Shown: positions 8,191-15,752 of the stretch, one piece after another
Numbering within the stretch: position 1 is the stretch's first letter
Layout: every line of letters starts with the position of its first letter
Origin: Acuticoccus sp965213555
GTDB taxonomy: Bacteria; Pseudomonadota; Alphaproteobacteria; Rhizobiales; Amorphaceae
Length of the DNA: 64,000 bases
NCBI RefSeq assembly: GCF_965213555.1
Contig: NZ_OZ243890.1
Coordinates: forward strand, 3,906,001-3,970,000
Direction of reading: 5' to 3'
The notes under the pieces: model-generated
The model's input: only the letters and a program-made list of their open reading frames with translations
The model's database searches: none
Told to the model about the DNA's origin: nothing
Program-made: the position numbers and the translations under genes

Positions 8191-9827
8191 GGACGCTGCG
8201 CTTCGTGCTGGGCGATCAGCTCGACCGCCGCGTCGCTGCGCTCCAGGACCTTGCGCCCGGCGACGTAGTGCTCGGCGCGGAGGTGCGGGCCGAGGCGACC
8301 TACGTGCGCCACCACAAGCAGAAGATCGCGTTCCTGTTCAGCGCCATGCGGCACTTCTTCGCCGAGATCGAGGCGGACGGCGCCCTGGTGGACTACCGCC
8401 GCCTCGGCCGCCACGAGACGTTTGCCGAGGCGCTCGAGGCGGCGGTGCGAGAGCATAGACCGGACCTCGTCGTCGTCACCGAGCCCGGCGAGTGGCGCGT
8501 CCTCGCCGACATGCGCGGTTGGGAAGCGCGCGTCGGCGTGCCGGTGGAGATCCGCGACGACGATCGCTTCTTCGCCGACCACTCCGACTTCGCGCGCTTC
8601 GCCGAGGGACGCCGCGAGCTGCGCATGGAGACGTTCTACCGCGACATGCGCCGCTCCACCGGCACCCTGATGGACGAGGACGGCAACCCCGTCGGCGAGC
8701 GCTGGAACTACGACCACGACAACCGCAAGGCGCTGCCCAAGGACGTCGTGATGCCACGACGCCCGCGCTACGAGGCGGACGCCATCACGCGTGAGGTCAT
8801 CGGCCTCGTGGAGGCCGAGTTCGGCGACCACTTCGGCACGCTGGACGCGTTCAACTGGCCGGTGACGCGCGCCGACGCGCTCGCCGCCCTCGATGAGTTC
8901 CTCGCCGCGTGCCTGCCACGCTTCGGCGACTTCCAGGATGCGATGGCGGTGGGCGAGCCGCAGCTCTTCCACTCGCTCCTGTCGCCGCTGATGAACTGCG
9001 GCCTCCTGCGACCGCGCGAGGTCGTCGCCCGTGCCGAGGCGGCCTGGCGCGACGGCGCCGCGCCGCTCAACGCGGTCGAGGGGTTCATCCGCCAGATCCT
9101 CGGCTGGCGCGAGTTCATCCGCGGGGTCTACTGGCTGAAGATGCCGGACTATCGCGAGACCAACACGCTGGCGGCACGCCGTCCGCTGCCGCAGTTCTAC
9201 TGGGACGGCGAGACGGACATGCGCTGCATGGCCGAGACCATCAGGGCGACGCGCGACAACGCCTACGCCCATCACATCCAGCGCCTCATGGTGACCGGCA
9301 ACTTCGCGCTGCTCGCCGGCATCCGCCCGGCCGAGATCGAGGAGTGGTACCTCATCGTCTACGCCGACGCCTACGACTGGGTCGAGCTGCCCAACGTCCA
9401 TGGCATGGCGACCTTCGCCGACGGCGGGCTGTTCGCCTCCAAGCCCTACGCCGCCTCCGGCGCGTACATCGACCGCATGAGTGACTACTGCAGACACTGC
9501 GCCTACGACGTGAAGGCGAAGACGGGCGACGAGGCGTGCCCGTTCAACTACCTCTACTGGAACTTCCTGATCGAACATCGCGAGCGATTGTCGCAGAATC
9601 GCCGTATCGGCATGATCTACAAAAGCTTGGAGCGGATGCCGGAGGAGCGGCGACGGGCGATCGTGGCGTCGGCCCGGCGCTTCCTGGAGGAAGTCGCGCC
9701 GATGGAGCGAGAGGGTGCCGTGCCCGGCCTCGCGAGGTCGCCGGTGCGTACGGATCCTCTCGGTTCGCACGGCGGTGAGTGCGGCGGCCGCGTCGTGCCG
9801 GCTGCCGGCGCGCCGGCCCGTCGATGA
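8187..9827 (+). CDS. Iron-sulfur bacterial cryptochrome/photolyase (PhrB/CryB type)
   Basis: A flavoprotein of the FeS-BCP clade, whose characterised members repair (6-4) photoproducts with blue light. The 546-residue chain starts with an alpha/beta antenna-binding domain (LRFVLGDQLD at 4-13) and continues into the helical FAD domain. Four Cys at 347, 435, 438 and 451 (RCMAE, YCRHC, ACPFN) match the [4Fe-4S] ligands of this clade. HHIQRLM at 362-368 holds the active-site His region. The C-terminal 35-40 residues are low-complexity and appear dispensable. GTG 8187 overlaps the upstream SDR stop. Cofactors and repair specificity are taken from family knowledge. Confidence 0.93.
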   Translation: MRTLRFVLGDQLDRRVAALQDLAPGDVVLGAEVRAEATYVRHHKQKIAFLFSAMRHFFAEIEADGALVDYRRLGRHETFAEALEAAVREHRPDLVVVTEPGEWRVLADMRGWEARVGVPVEIRDDDRFFADHSDFARFAEGRRELRMETFYRDMRRSTGTLMDEDGNPVGERWNYDHDNRKALPKDVVMPRRPRYEADAITREVIGLVEAEFGDHFGTLDAFNWPVTRADALAALDEFLAACLPRFGDFQDAMAVGEPQLFHSLLSPLMNCGLLRPREVVARAEAAWRDGAAPLNAVEGFIRQILGWREFIRGVYWLKMPDYRETNTLAARRPLPQFYWDGETDMRCMAETIRATRDNAYAHHIQRLMVTGNFALLAGIRPAEIEEWYLIVYADAYDWVELPNVHGMATFADGGLFASKPYAASGAYIDRMSDYCRHCAYDVKAKTGDEACPFNYLYWNFLIEHRERLSQNRRIGMIYKSLERMPEERRRAIVASARRFLEEVAPMEREGAVPGLARSPVRTDPLGSHGGECGGRVVPAAGAPARR

Positions 9828-9839
9828 GTGGAGGATGCG

Positions 9840-10463
9840 ATGCCGATCAGCCAAGCCCCTGCGATCGTTGCCCTGGTCCTGATGGTCGGTGTCGTCCTTG
9901 CGGTGCCCTTCGCTGCCCAAGGCGAGGTCCCAACACCGCTTGTGGTGCCGGCATCCGCCGAGCCGACGACGCGCGACGCCCGTCGCGTGTTCGTCGACAC
10001 CGAGGTTGCGCAGGTGATGGTGGACGACGAGCGCACCATCGCGATCCTCGCACCGTCGCCCGCCTCCCCCTGCCCTTCTGACGAGTACGTCATCGAGCGC
10101 GACGCCCCGAAGTGGCTGTTCGAGACCGGCCGCCTCCTCGTGGCCCAGGAGCAGGCGGCGATCGTGCGCGTGTCGTTCTCCTGCGCGGGAGGGCTGCAGA
10201 CGATCAACGCCATCCAGTTTCTGTCTCCGCCGGGGCAGCGCATGGCGACCGGAACGCCGTCCCGCGCCCGCGTCGTGCGGGGCCGCGCGTCCCCGGCTGG
10301 CGTGCCGCGCCCGCGCCCGGCCGAAGGCGCCATCCCAACCCCGGCGAGCACCACGACCGCCGCGGGCGACGTGCTCACACCGCCGCTCCCGCTGCCAACG
10401 GCGCCGGACGTCGAACGTCCGTTGCCGACGCCTGACGGGGTGCGTCGCGTGCCGCTTCCTTGA
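9840..10463 (+). CDS. Putative exported protein, Pro-rich C-terminus, unknown function
   Basis: A 207-residue protein not recognised as any family. The first 31 residues (polar start, hydrophobic run AIVALVLMVGVVLAV, then small residues) look like a signal peptide or membrane anchor. Residues 45-135 are mixed, with two Cys (in SPCPSDE and SFSCAGG) that could form a disulfide in the periplasm. After about 140 the chain is Pro/Ala/Arg/Thr-rich and probably disordered. GGAGGATGCG directly precedes the ATG at 9840, which decides the start over a GTG at 9828. The gene lies 12 bases after the photolyase stop and may share its transcript. Confidence 0.6.
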   Translation: MPISQAPAIVALVLMVGVVLAVPFAAQGEVPTPLVVPASAEPTTRDARRVFVDTEVAQVMVDDERTIAILAPSPASPCPSDEYVIERDAPKWLFETGRLLVAQEQAAIVRVSFSCAGGLQTINAIQFLSPPGQRMATGTPSRARVVRGRASPAGVPRPRPAEGAIPTPASTTTAAGDVLTPPLPLPTAPDVERPLPTPDGVRRVPLP

Positions 10464-10779
10464 GGAACGTCGATCGTCCCCATCGCGGGGGTCCCGCAGG
10501 CGCACCGGACCAGGTCCAGTGTCGCATCGCCTTGCTCGCCTGCGCCTTTCCGGATCTTGTGTGAGCGCTTAAGTCCGGGGTCAACGCACCCGTCCGGGGA
10601 TCGCGATGAGCCGTGCGCAGCCGGAGCAGTCGGTCGTTGTCCTTGCAGCGCTGGGCGAGGCCAGGGAGGGGATGGACATGGTGACGACCCGATCCTTGGT
10701 GAGCGGCCGCGGCCAGCACCAGGGCGACCACCATCCTGAGCGCTCGGCGGCGCTGTTCGGCATCCGCTCGGCGCCGGAC
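10464..10779. other. Intergenic stretch upstream of the thiamine genes
   Basis: About 316 bases. The thiM-thiE frame stays open back to an ATG at 10606, but residues encoded before 10780 show no kinase similarity. I looked for a TPP riboswitch because thiamine genes follow, and found no CUGAGA/ACCC core or the second conserved arm. No other structure was seen apart from the imperfect GC-rich run near 10490. Confidence 0.4.
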
Positions 10780-12135
10780 ATGCCGGCCGTCGATCGCAGC
10801 GCCGTCGCCTCGACGTTGTCGCGGCTCAAGATCGCACGACCGCGGGTCCATGCGATGGTGGCGCCCGTCGCCCAGCCGATCTGCGCGAACGTGGCTGCGG
10901 CGCTCGGCATCGACATCTCGATGACCATCGACGCCGACGAGGTGCGGCCCATGGCCGACTCCTCCGGAGCGCTGCTCATCAACCTCGGCATGCTAGACCC
11001 CGCCCGGCGCGCCGGCGCGCTCAGCATGGTCGCCTCCGGGCGTCCCTTCGTGCTCGACCCCGTCAAGGTCGACCGCGTGCCCGCACGCCTCAAGTTCGCC
11101 CGCGAGCTCCTGGCGCATGGCCCGCTGGTCGTGAAGGGCAACCCGGCCGAGATGGCCGCGCTCGGCCCGATCCCCGCCGGCTGCCTTGCGGTGACCACCA
11201 GCGCGGTCGACCGCCTCGCGGTGTCCGGAGCGGACGGCGACCGGCTGGTCTACCTTGCCAACGGCACCAGCATGATGGCCCGCGTCATCGCGACCGGCTG
11301 CACCGCGGGGGTCCTCATCGCCGCCATGTGCGCCATCGAGGCCGACCCCCTGCTTGCGGCCATCGCGGCGATCAGCCTGTTCAACGTGTCGGCTGAGACC
11401 GCCGCGGTGGGCTCGGCGGGGCCTGGCACCTTCGCCATCCACCTCATCGACGCGCTGGGAGCGGCCGACCCCTACGACATCGCAAGCCGGCTACGCTCGG
11501 CCGAGGCGCCGCTCGACCCGACGCTCTACGTGGTGATGGGGCCCGACGTCGCCGACCCCGTGCGCCTGGCCCGCGAGGCGGCGGCCGGCGGCGCGACGCT
11601 GATCCAGTGGCGCGACAAGGATGGTGCGACGAGCGAGCAGGTGGCCGCCGTGCGCGCGCTGGTCGCCGCCTCGCCGGTGCCGGTGGTGGTCAACGACCGC
11701 GCCGACGTGGCGCTCGCGGCGGGTGCCGCGGGCGTCCACATCGGACACGGTGACCTCGACCCGGCGGCCGCGCGGGCCATCGTCGGCCCGTCCGCCATCG
11801 TCGGGCTGACCGTCCACACGCTGGACGAGGCCGCAGCCGCGGACGGAACCTCCATCGACTACGCCTCCGTGGGCGGCGTCTTCGCCACCGGGAGCAAGCA
11901 CAACCCGCACCCTCCCATCGGCATCGAGGGCTTCCAGCGCATCGCGGCGCGGCTGCGGCGGGCACGTTCCGGGCTTCCGGTGGTCGCGATCGCGGGCATC
12001 GACGCGGAGCGCGCCCGGGCGCTCGGTGCGGCGGGCGCCGACGGCGTCGCGGTGATGAGCGCGGTCACCAGGGCGGCCTTGCCGCGCGAGGCTGCGGCGG
12101 CCGTGAAGGCAGCCTTCCGCGAGGGGCGGTCGTGA
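10780..12135 (+). CDS. Fused hydroxyethylthiazole kinase (ThiM-like) and thiamine-phosphate synthase (ThiE-like)
   Basis: A 451-residue two-domain enzyme from the ATG at 10780. Residues 1-250 resemble ThiM, which phosphorylates the thiazole alcohol: VVKGNPAEMAAL, the ATGCTAGVL anion-hole segment, and a helical end. Residues 255-451 are a ThiE barrel, which couples thiazole phosphate to HMP pyrophosphate: LIQWRDKDG, VVVNDRADVALA, GVHIGHGDL, DYASVGGVFATGSKHN. Fusion would channel thiazole phosphate directly. The ThiM half is divergent, with an APVAQPICANV segment where classical ThiM has TNYV-type residues. It could also be read from 10606. The stop overlaps thiD as GTGA, so the set is a thiamine salvage operon. 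Confidence 0.88.
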   Translation: MPAVDRSAVASTLSRLKIARPRVHAMVAPVAQPICANVAAALGIDISMTIDADEVRPMADSSGALLINLGMLDPARRAGALSMVASGRPFVLDPVKVDRVPARLKFARELLAHGPLVVKGNPAEMAALGPIPAGCLAVTTSAVDRLAVSGADGDRLVYLANGTSMMARVIATGCTAGVLIAAMCAIEADPLLAAIAAISLFNVSAETAAVGSAGPGTFAIHLIDALGAADPYDIASRLRSAEAPLDPTLYVVMGPDVADPVRLAREAAAGGATLIQWRDKDGATSEQVAAVRALVAASPVPVVVNDRADVALAAGAAGVHIGHGDLDPAAARAIVGPSAIVGLTVHTLDEAAAADGTSIDYASVGGVFATGSKHNPHPPIGIEGFQRIAARLRRARSGLPVVAIAGIDAERARALGAAGADGVAVMSAVTRAALPREAAAAVKAAFREGRS

Positions 12136-12935
12136 TCGCGCTCACCATCGCCGGGTCGGACTCGGGCGGCGGCGCAGGCATCCAGGCGGACCTCAAGACC
12201 TTCGCCGCGCTCGGCGTCTACGGCGCCAGCGTCGTCACCGCGTTGACCGCGCAGAACACGCTGGGTGTTCAGGCGGTGCACCCTGTGTCGGCGGACTTCG
12301 TGGCAGCGCAGCTCACCTCGGTCCTGTCCGACCTCGACGTGCGCGCGATCAAGATCGGCATGGTCGCCGACGTCGCGGTGATCGACCGCCTCGCCGAGAT
12401 GCTCGCGGCCGTCGCGGTGCCGGTGGTCCTCGACCCGGTCATGGTCGCGGCCTCGGGCGACCGGCTGGTGCCCGAGCACGCGGTCGCCATGCTGCGCGAG
12501 CGGCTGTTTGGAGTGGCGACGATCGTCACGCCGAACCTTCCCGAGGCGGGCGTCCTGCTTGGCGAGGCGTCGGCGACCTCGGTCGAGGCGATGGAGGCCC
12601 AGGCGTTGCGTCTTGCCGAGCGCGGTCCCGCGGTGCTCCTCAAGGGGGGGCACATGACGGGACGCGACAGCGTCGACGTCCTGTGCGTCGGCGGCCGCAC
12701 CGAGCGGCTCAGCGCCCCGCGCATCGCGACGCGCAACACCCACGGCACCGGCTGCACGCTGTCGTCGGCGATCGCGGCGTCCCTCGCGCGCGGTGCCACG
12801 TTGGTCGAGGCGGTGCGGACGGCGAAGGCGTACATCGCCGCCGCCATCGCCGCTGCCGACCGGCTGTCCGTGGGCCGGGGGCACGGGCCGGTGCATCACT
12901 TCCACGCGCTCTGGGACGTCGCCAGCTCGCGCTGA
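12132..12935 (+). CDS. thiD: Hydroxymethylpyrimidine/phosphomethylpyrimidine kinase
   Basis: Phosphorylates 4-amino-5-hydroxymethyl-2-methylpyrimidine twice to give HMP-PP, the partner of thiazole phosphate. The 267-residue ribokinase-fold protein is complete. It shows AGSDSGGGAGIQADLKTF (residues 7-24), KIGMVAD (74-80), LDPVMVAASGDRL (99-111), TPNLPEA, and the anion hole NTHGTGCTLSSA near 202-213 with the catalytic Cys. The GTG start at 12132 is inside the stop of the thiM-thiE gene, so translation is coupled. Together the two genes salvage both halves of thiamine. Confidence 0.95.
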   Translation: MIALTIAGSDSGGGAGIQADLKTFAALGVYGASVVTALTAQNTLGVQAVHPVSADFVAAQLTSVLSDLDVRAIKIGMVADVAVIDRLAEMLAAVAVPVVLDPVMVAASGDRLVPEHAVAMLRERLFGVATIVTPNLPEAGVLLGEASATSVEAMEAQALRLAERGPAVLLKGGHMTGRDSVDVLCVGGRTERLSAPRIATRNTHGTGCTLSSAIAASLARGATLVEAVRTAKAYIAAAIAAADRLSVGRGHGPVHHFHALWDVASSR

Positions 12936-12962
12936 GCGCCCCGTTCGTCCGATCTGAGGGGA

Positions 12963-12992
12963 CGCCGAGGGGCAGGAGGGGCATCCTCGGCG
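12963..12992 (+). terminator. Possible terminator after thiD
   Basis: CGCCGAGG and CCTCGGCG pair perfectly (8 bp) around a 14-base purine-rich loop, 27 bases after the thiD stop and upstream of the next promoter. There is no U-tract, so termination is plausible but weakly supported. Confidence 0.35.
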
Positions 12993-13035
12993 AGGGTGCT
13001 GGCGCGCCCGATCCGCACGCCCTTGCCGGCGTCCG

Positions 13036-13060
13036 GAACCCGTGCCGCAGCGCGACGTTC
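13036..13060 (+). promoter_or_regulatory. EcfG (general stress response sigma factor) promoter
   Basis: GGAAC at 13036-13040 and CGTT at 13057-13060 are separated by exactly 16 bases. This matches the alphaproteobacterial EcfG consensus GGAAC-N16/17-CGTT without mismatch. It lies 56 bases before the first start codon of a set of genes typical of EcfG regulons. The position, spacing and gene content agree, so I consider this a strong call from sequence alone. A transcription start would be expected about 7-10 bases after CGTT. Confidence 0.82.
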
Positions 13061-13115
13061 TGCCACTAACAGTTCCGCGCAAGAACGCTTTCCCACCCGT
13101 CTTAGGAGATAGCCG

Positions 13116-13190
13116 GTGCATAGCCTCATCTACATCGTCGGCTTGGTCGTCGTCGTCCTTTTCATCCTCAGCCTGCTTGGGCTCGCGTAA
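13116..13190 (+). CDS. 24-residue single-pass membrane peptide
   Basis: A very small gene: GTG at 13116 preceded by TAGGAG, then 24 codons and TAA. Apart from a short polar start the product is one hydrophobic helix (LIYIVGLVVVVLFILSLLGL), long enough to cross the membrane once. It is the first gene after the EcfG promoter. From general knowledge, tiny hydrophobic proteins of this pattern recur beside stress-membrane genes in Hyphomicrobiales, but I know of no function. The strong ribosome-binding site, clean helix and position argue for a real gene. Confidence 0.65.
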   Translation: MHSLIYIVGLVVVVLFILSLLGLA

Positions 13191-13245
13191 CGCGCGCACC
13201 GGTTCCGGCCGTCTGCCACAGCAAGCCATCCAAGGAGATCGAAAG

Positions 13246-13914
13246 ATGTCGACCAAAGATAACCTCGAGAGGGAGGCCTCGTCGGCGAACTCGAAGCTGA
13301 ACGAGGCGTCCGACACCATCCGTTCTGGCGCGCGTCAGGCGGCGGAGGAGGCCCAGCGGACCGCGTCCGCTTACGCCGACCAGGGCAAGACGGCCGCCGC
13401 CTCGGCGCTCACCGACTTCGCGTCTGCCGTGCGCCGCGCGTCCGACGAGCTCGGCCAGCGCGACCAGGGGCTTGCCGCCCGCCTCGTGTCGCAGGCGGCC
13501 TCGAGCCTTGAGGACGCCGCCTCGTCCGTTTCGGGCGCCTCGCTCGACGACGTGATGGGCTCCGTGCAGGGGTTCGCGCGGCGCAACCCGACCGCGTTCG
13601 TCGTCGGCTCGGTGCTCGCCGGCATTGCCCTCGGCCGCTTCGCCAAGGCGACGGCCGAGCGGGAGGACCATGCGAGCCTGCCGTCGCGTACCGGCACCAT
13701 GGGGGCATCGACCCCAGGCGCCACCGGGGGCTCGATGGGCACCTCGAGGTCGCCGACCGGCCCTGCGTCCGGCACCGGCGCGAGCCGTCCTTCGACGACG
13801 ATGCCCTCCACCGGAACTGGCACCTCCGGATCGAGCACCAGCGGATCTGGCACGACCGGCTCCGGCACGACGCCGCGCTCCCCCGTGGCCCCCTCCAACT
13901 CCACGCAGAAGTGA
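13246..13914 (+). CDS. Amphipathic-helix membrane protein with Ser/Thr/Gly-rich tail (YqjD/late-embryogenesis-like)
   Basis: A 222-residue protein starting at ATG 13246 after AAGGAGATCGAAAG. Residues 1-100 form Ala-rich amphipathic helices with repeated RQAAEEAQ / DFASAVRRASDELG patterns, like LEA or DUF883-type ribosome- and membrane-associated stress proteins. Residues 104-130 (VQGFARRNPTAFVVGSVLAGIALGRF) give one membrane helix, with the NP-x-AF-x-GS pattern usual in these anchors. The last 80 residues are Ser/Thr/Gly/Pro repeats, probably disordered. It is second in the stress operon; function is inferred from family resemblance. Confidence 0.75.
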   Translation: MSTKDNLEREASSANSKLNEASDTIRSGARQAAEEAQRTASAYADQGKTAAASALTDFASAVRRASDELGQRDQGLAARLVSQAASSLEDAASSVSGASLDDVMGSVQGFARRNPTAFVVGSVLAGIALGRFAKATAEREDHASLPSRTGTMGASTPGATGGSMGTSRSPTGPASGTGASRPSTTMPSTGTGTSGSSTSGSGTTGSGTTPRSPVAPSNSTQK

Positions 13915-13921
13915 GGCGAGC

Positions 13922-14383
13922 ATGACCTACAACCCCAACCGCACGGACGAGCCAACGAGCCGCATGGCGGAGGCGATGGCCCACACGCGGTCGGTGCCCG
14001 ACCTCGTCACCAAGCTGTTCCGCGACGTGTCGGACCTCTTCCGCAAGGAAGGCGAGCTCATCCGCTCCGAGCTGTCGGACAAGGTGAGCCAGCTGCAGAC
14101 CGGCGTCGGCAAGATCGCCGCGGGCGCCATCACGCTGCTCGTCTCGTTGATCGTGCTCGCCGACGCGCTCGTCATCGCGGTGGCCGAGCTCATCGGGACG
14201 GTGGAGCCGACGGACGACAACACGGGGTGGGCCGCGCTCATCGTCGGCGGCATCTTCGCAGCGATCGGTGCCTTCCTGGTGCGCTCCGGCGCCACCGACC
14301 TCAAACCCGACAACCTGACGCCCGACCGGACCGCCCTTCAGGTCCGCCGGGACGCCGAGCTCGCCAAGGAGCAGATTCGATGA
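13922..14383 (+). CDS. Phage-holin-superfamily/DUF1469 membrane protein
   Basis: A 153-residue protein with an amphipathic N-terminal helix (residues 25-60, VTKLFRDVSDLFRKEGELIRSEL pattern) and two transmembrane helices at about 66-90 and 103-122. This arrangement is typical of the DUF1469 (YqjE-like) group, automatically named phage holin superfamily but encoded with YqjD-type genes rather than in prophages. The ATG at 13922 follows GGCGAGC, seven bases after the previous stop. The end overlaps the next start as ATGA. Likely a membrane partner of its two neighbours in stress. Confidence 0.8.
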   Translation: MTYNPNRTDEPTSRMAEAMAHTRSVPDLVTKLFRDVSDLFRKEGELIRSELSDKVSQLQTGVGKIAAGAITLLVSLIVLADALVIAVAELIGTVEPTDDNTGWAALIVGGIFAAIGAFLVRSGATDLKPDNLTPDRTALQVRRDAELAKEQIR

Positions 14384-15537
14384 ACCGTCCCACGCAGCAG
14401 ATCGAGCGCGAGGTCGAGGCCCAGCGCTACGAGGTCGAGGAGACCCTTGAGGCGCTGCGGGCCAAGCTATCGACGGCGCAGATCATGGAGAGCGTGTCAC
14501 GCGCCTTCACCGGCGCGGGAGGCCAGGGCAGCGAGTTCCTCGGCAACCTGGGGCGCCAGGTGAAGGAGAACCCGCTGCCCATCGCGCTCACTGGCGTGGG
14601 GCTCGCGTGGCTCCTCATGAGCCAGGGCAAGGCGTCGCAGCCGAGCTACCCGACGGGCTCGCAGCTCGCCTACGACCGCGCACGCTTCCTCGCCGACGAG
14701 CAGCAGCACGGCGCCGACTACGCGGTGTCGCAGCTGAAGGCCGGCGCCTACTCGCGGCGCACGGCCTCTTCCGGGACAGCCTACGATTCCGCACGGTACG
14801 CGGCTGACGAGGGCAAGCACGGGGCGGAGTACGCCGCGGGTCAGCTGAAGGCCGGGGCCTACAAGGTGTCGTCCGGCGCACAGGGCGCCGCGCAGTCGGC
14901 CTACGATCAGGCGCGCTTCGCCGCGGACGAGGCCAAGCACGGCCTGCGTTACGCCGGCGACCAGCTGAAGTCGGGCGCCTACGCGGTCCAGGACACGGCC
15001 TCGTCCGCGATCGACACGGCGTACGACAGCGCGCGCTTCGCCGCCGACGAAGCCAAGCACGGCGCGCAGTACGTCAGCGAGCAGCTGCAGGCCGGCGCCT
15101 ACGCGGTGTCCGATGCGGCGTCGAACGCGCTGCACTCGGCCCGCGACGCGGCCTACGACGCGGCGGACACGGCACGCGTCTACGGTGGCCGTGCCCAGCG
15201 CAACGCGATGGACTTCATCAAGGAGGAGCCGCTGATCGCCGCAGCCGTCGGCGTTGCCGTGGGCGCCGCCCTCGGTGCTGCGCTGCCCTCGACGCGCACC
15301 GAGGACGAGATCGTCGGACCGTACCGCGACAACCTGCGCGACGAGGCGCTCGACTACGCCGCGGAGCAGGCGGAGCGTGCTGAGCGCGTCGCCTCGGCCT
15401 CGCTGACGGCTGCCGAGCAGACCGCGAAGGACGAGGGCCTCGTCCCGTCGGAGGGCGGCAAGACCGTCGCCGAGCGGGCCGAGTCGGTGGTCCAGTCCGC
15501 CAAGGACGCGGCGAAGAACGAGGCGAAGTCCAGCTGA
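14380..15537 (+). CDS. DUF3618-domain membrane protein with four 28-residue tandem repeats
   Basis: A 385-residue protein. Residues 5-35 match DUF3618 (IEREVEAQRYEVEETLEAL, a conserved helix seen with YqjD/YqjE-like genes). Residues 62-80 form one membrane helix. Four copies of a unit beginning AYDxARFAADE and ending QLKAGAY follow at 97-124, 134-161, 174-201 and 214-241, spaced 37-40 residues. A second hydrophobic segment lies at 284-303 (IAAAVGVAVGAALGAAL), and the tail is a charged Ala-rich helix. The repeats resemble LEA-type helices. The start overlaps the previous stop (ATGA), and a strong terminator follows. Function unknown; probably envelope stress protection. Confidence 0.8.
   Translation: MNRPTQQIEREVEAQRYEVEETLEALRAKLSTAQIMESVSRAFTGAGGQGSEFLGNLGRQVKENPLPIALTGVGLAWLLMSQGKASQPSYPTGSQLAYDRARFLADEQQHGADYAVSQLKAGAYSRRTASSGTAYDSARYAADEGKHGAEYAAGQLKAGAYKVSSGAQGAAQSAYDQARFAADEAKHGLRYAGDQLKSGAYAVQDTASSAIDTAYDSARFAADEAKHGAQYVSEQLQAGAYAVSDAASNALHSARDAAYDAADTARVYGGRAQRNAMDFIKEEPLIAAAVGVAVGAALGAALPSTRTEDEIVGPYRDNLRDEALDYAAEQAERAERVASASLTAAEQTAKDEGLVPSEGGKTVAERAESVVQSAKDAAKNEAKSS
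14668..15102 (+). repeat. Four tandem coding repeats in the DUF3618 gene
   Basis: The DNA encodes four related 28-residue units separated by variable 9-12-residue linkers. Core residues AYD, AR, ADE, HG, Y and QL..GAY are kept in all four. Copies 2 to 4 are most alike. Divergence at third positions suggests the array is old rather than newly amplified. Confidence 0.8.
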
Positions 15538-15578
15538 CCGCTGACGTCGCCTTCGCGGGCGGCGGATCGATGGAAGTG

Positions 15579-15613
15579 AGCCCGGGGGCACGTGCGTCGT
15601 GCCTCCGGGCTTT
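15579..15613 (+). terminator. Rho-independent terminator of the stress operon
   Basis: AGCCCGGGGGCACG and CGTGCCTCCGGGCT pair over 14 bp with one G-U wobble around the loop TGCGT. The hairpin begins 42 bases after the DUF3618 stop and is followed by TTTCCC. It is the clearest terminator in the window and closes the EcfG-driven unit. Confidence 0.8.
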
Positions 15614-15624
15614 CCCATGGTCGG

Positions 15625-15656
15625 CCCACGCCACGGTCGTCCCACGCCACGGCCGT
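15625..15656. repeat. Two abutting 16-bp direct repeats upstream of the MscS gene
   Basis: CCCACGCCACGGTCGT is followed immediately by CCCACGCCACGGCCGT, one mismatch in 16. They lie between the stress-operon terminator and the mechanosensitive-channel gene, where a promoter must be. Tandem sites of this size could bind a regulator or be a slippage product; nothing in the sequence decides. Confidence 0.6.
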
Positions 15657-15752
15657 CCCGTTGACCGTGGTGGCCCTCACCCTCAACCTCCGTTCTGCCG
15701 TCGGCCGATCCGCGGCCCCGGTGCGCATCATGACCGATGGGGACGCGCACCC

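Noticed and set aside
10464..10780. TPP riboswitch before the thiamine genes
   Set aside because: I searched both conserved arms by eye and found no CUGAGA core or paired second arm; only a covariance-model search could overturn this.
13922..14383. Prophage holin gene
   Set aside because: The holin superfamily name is an automatic label for DUF1469; the neighbours are YqjD/DUF3618 stress genes and no phage genes are near.
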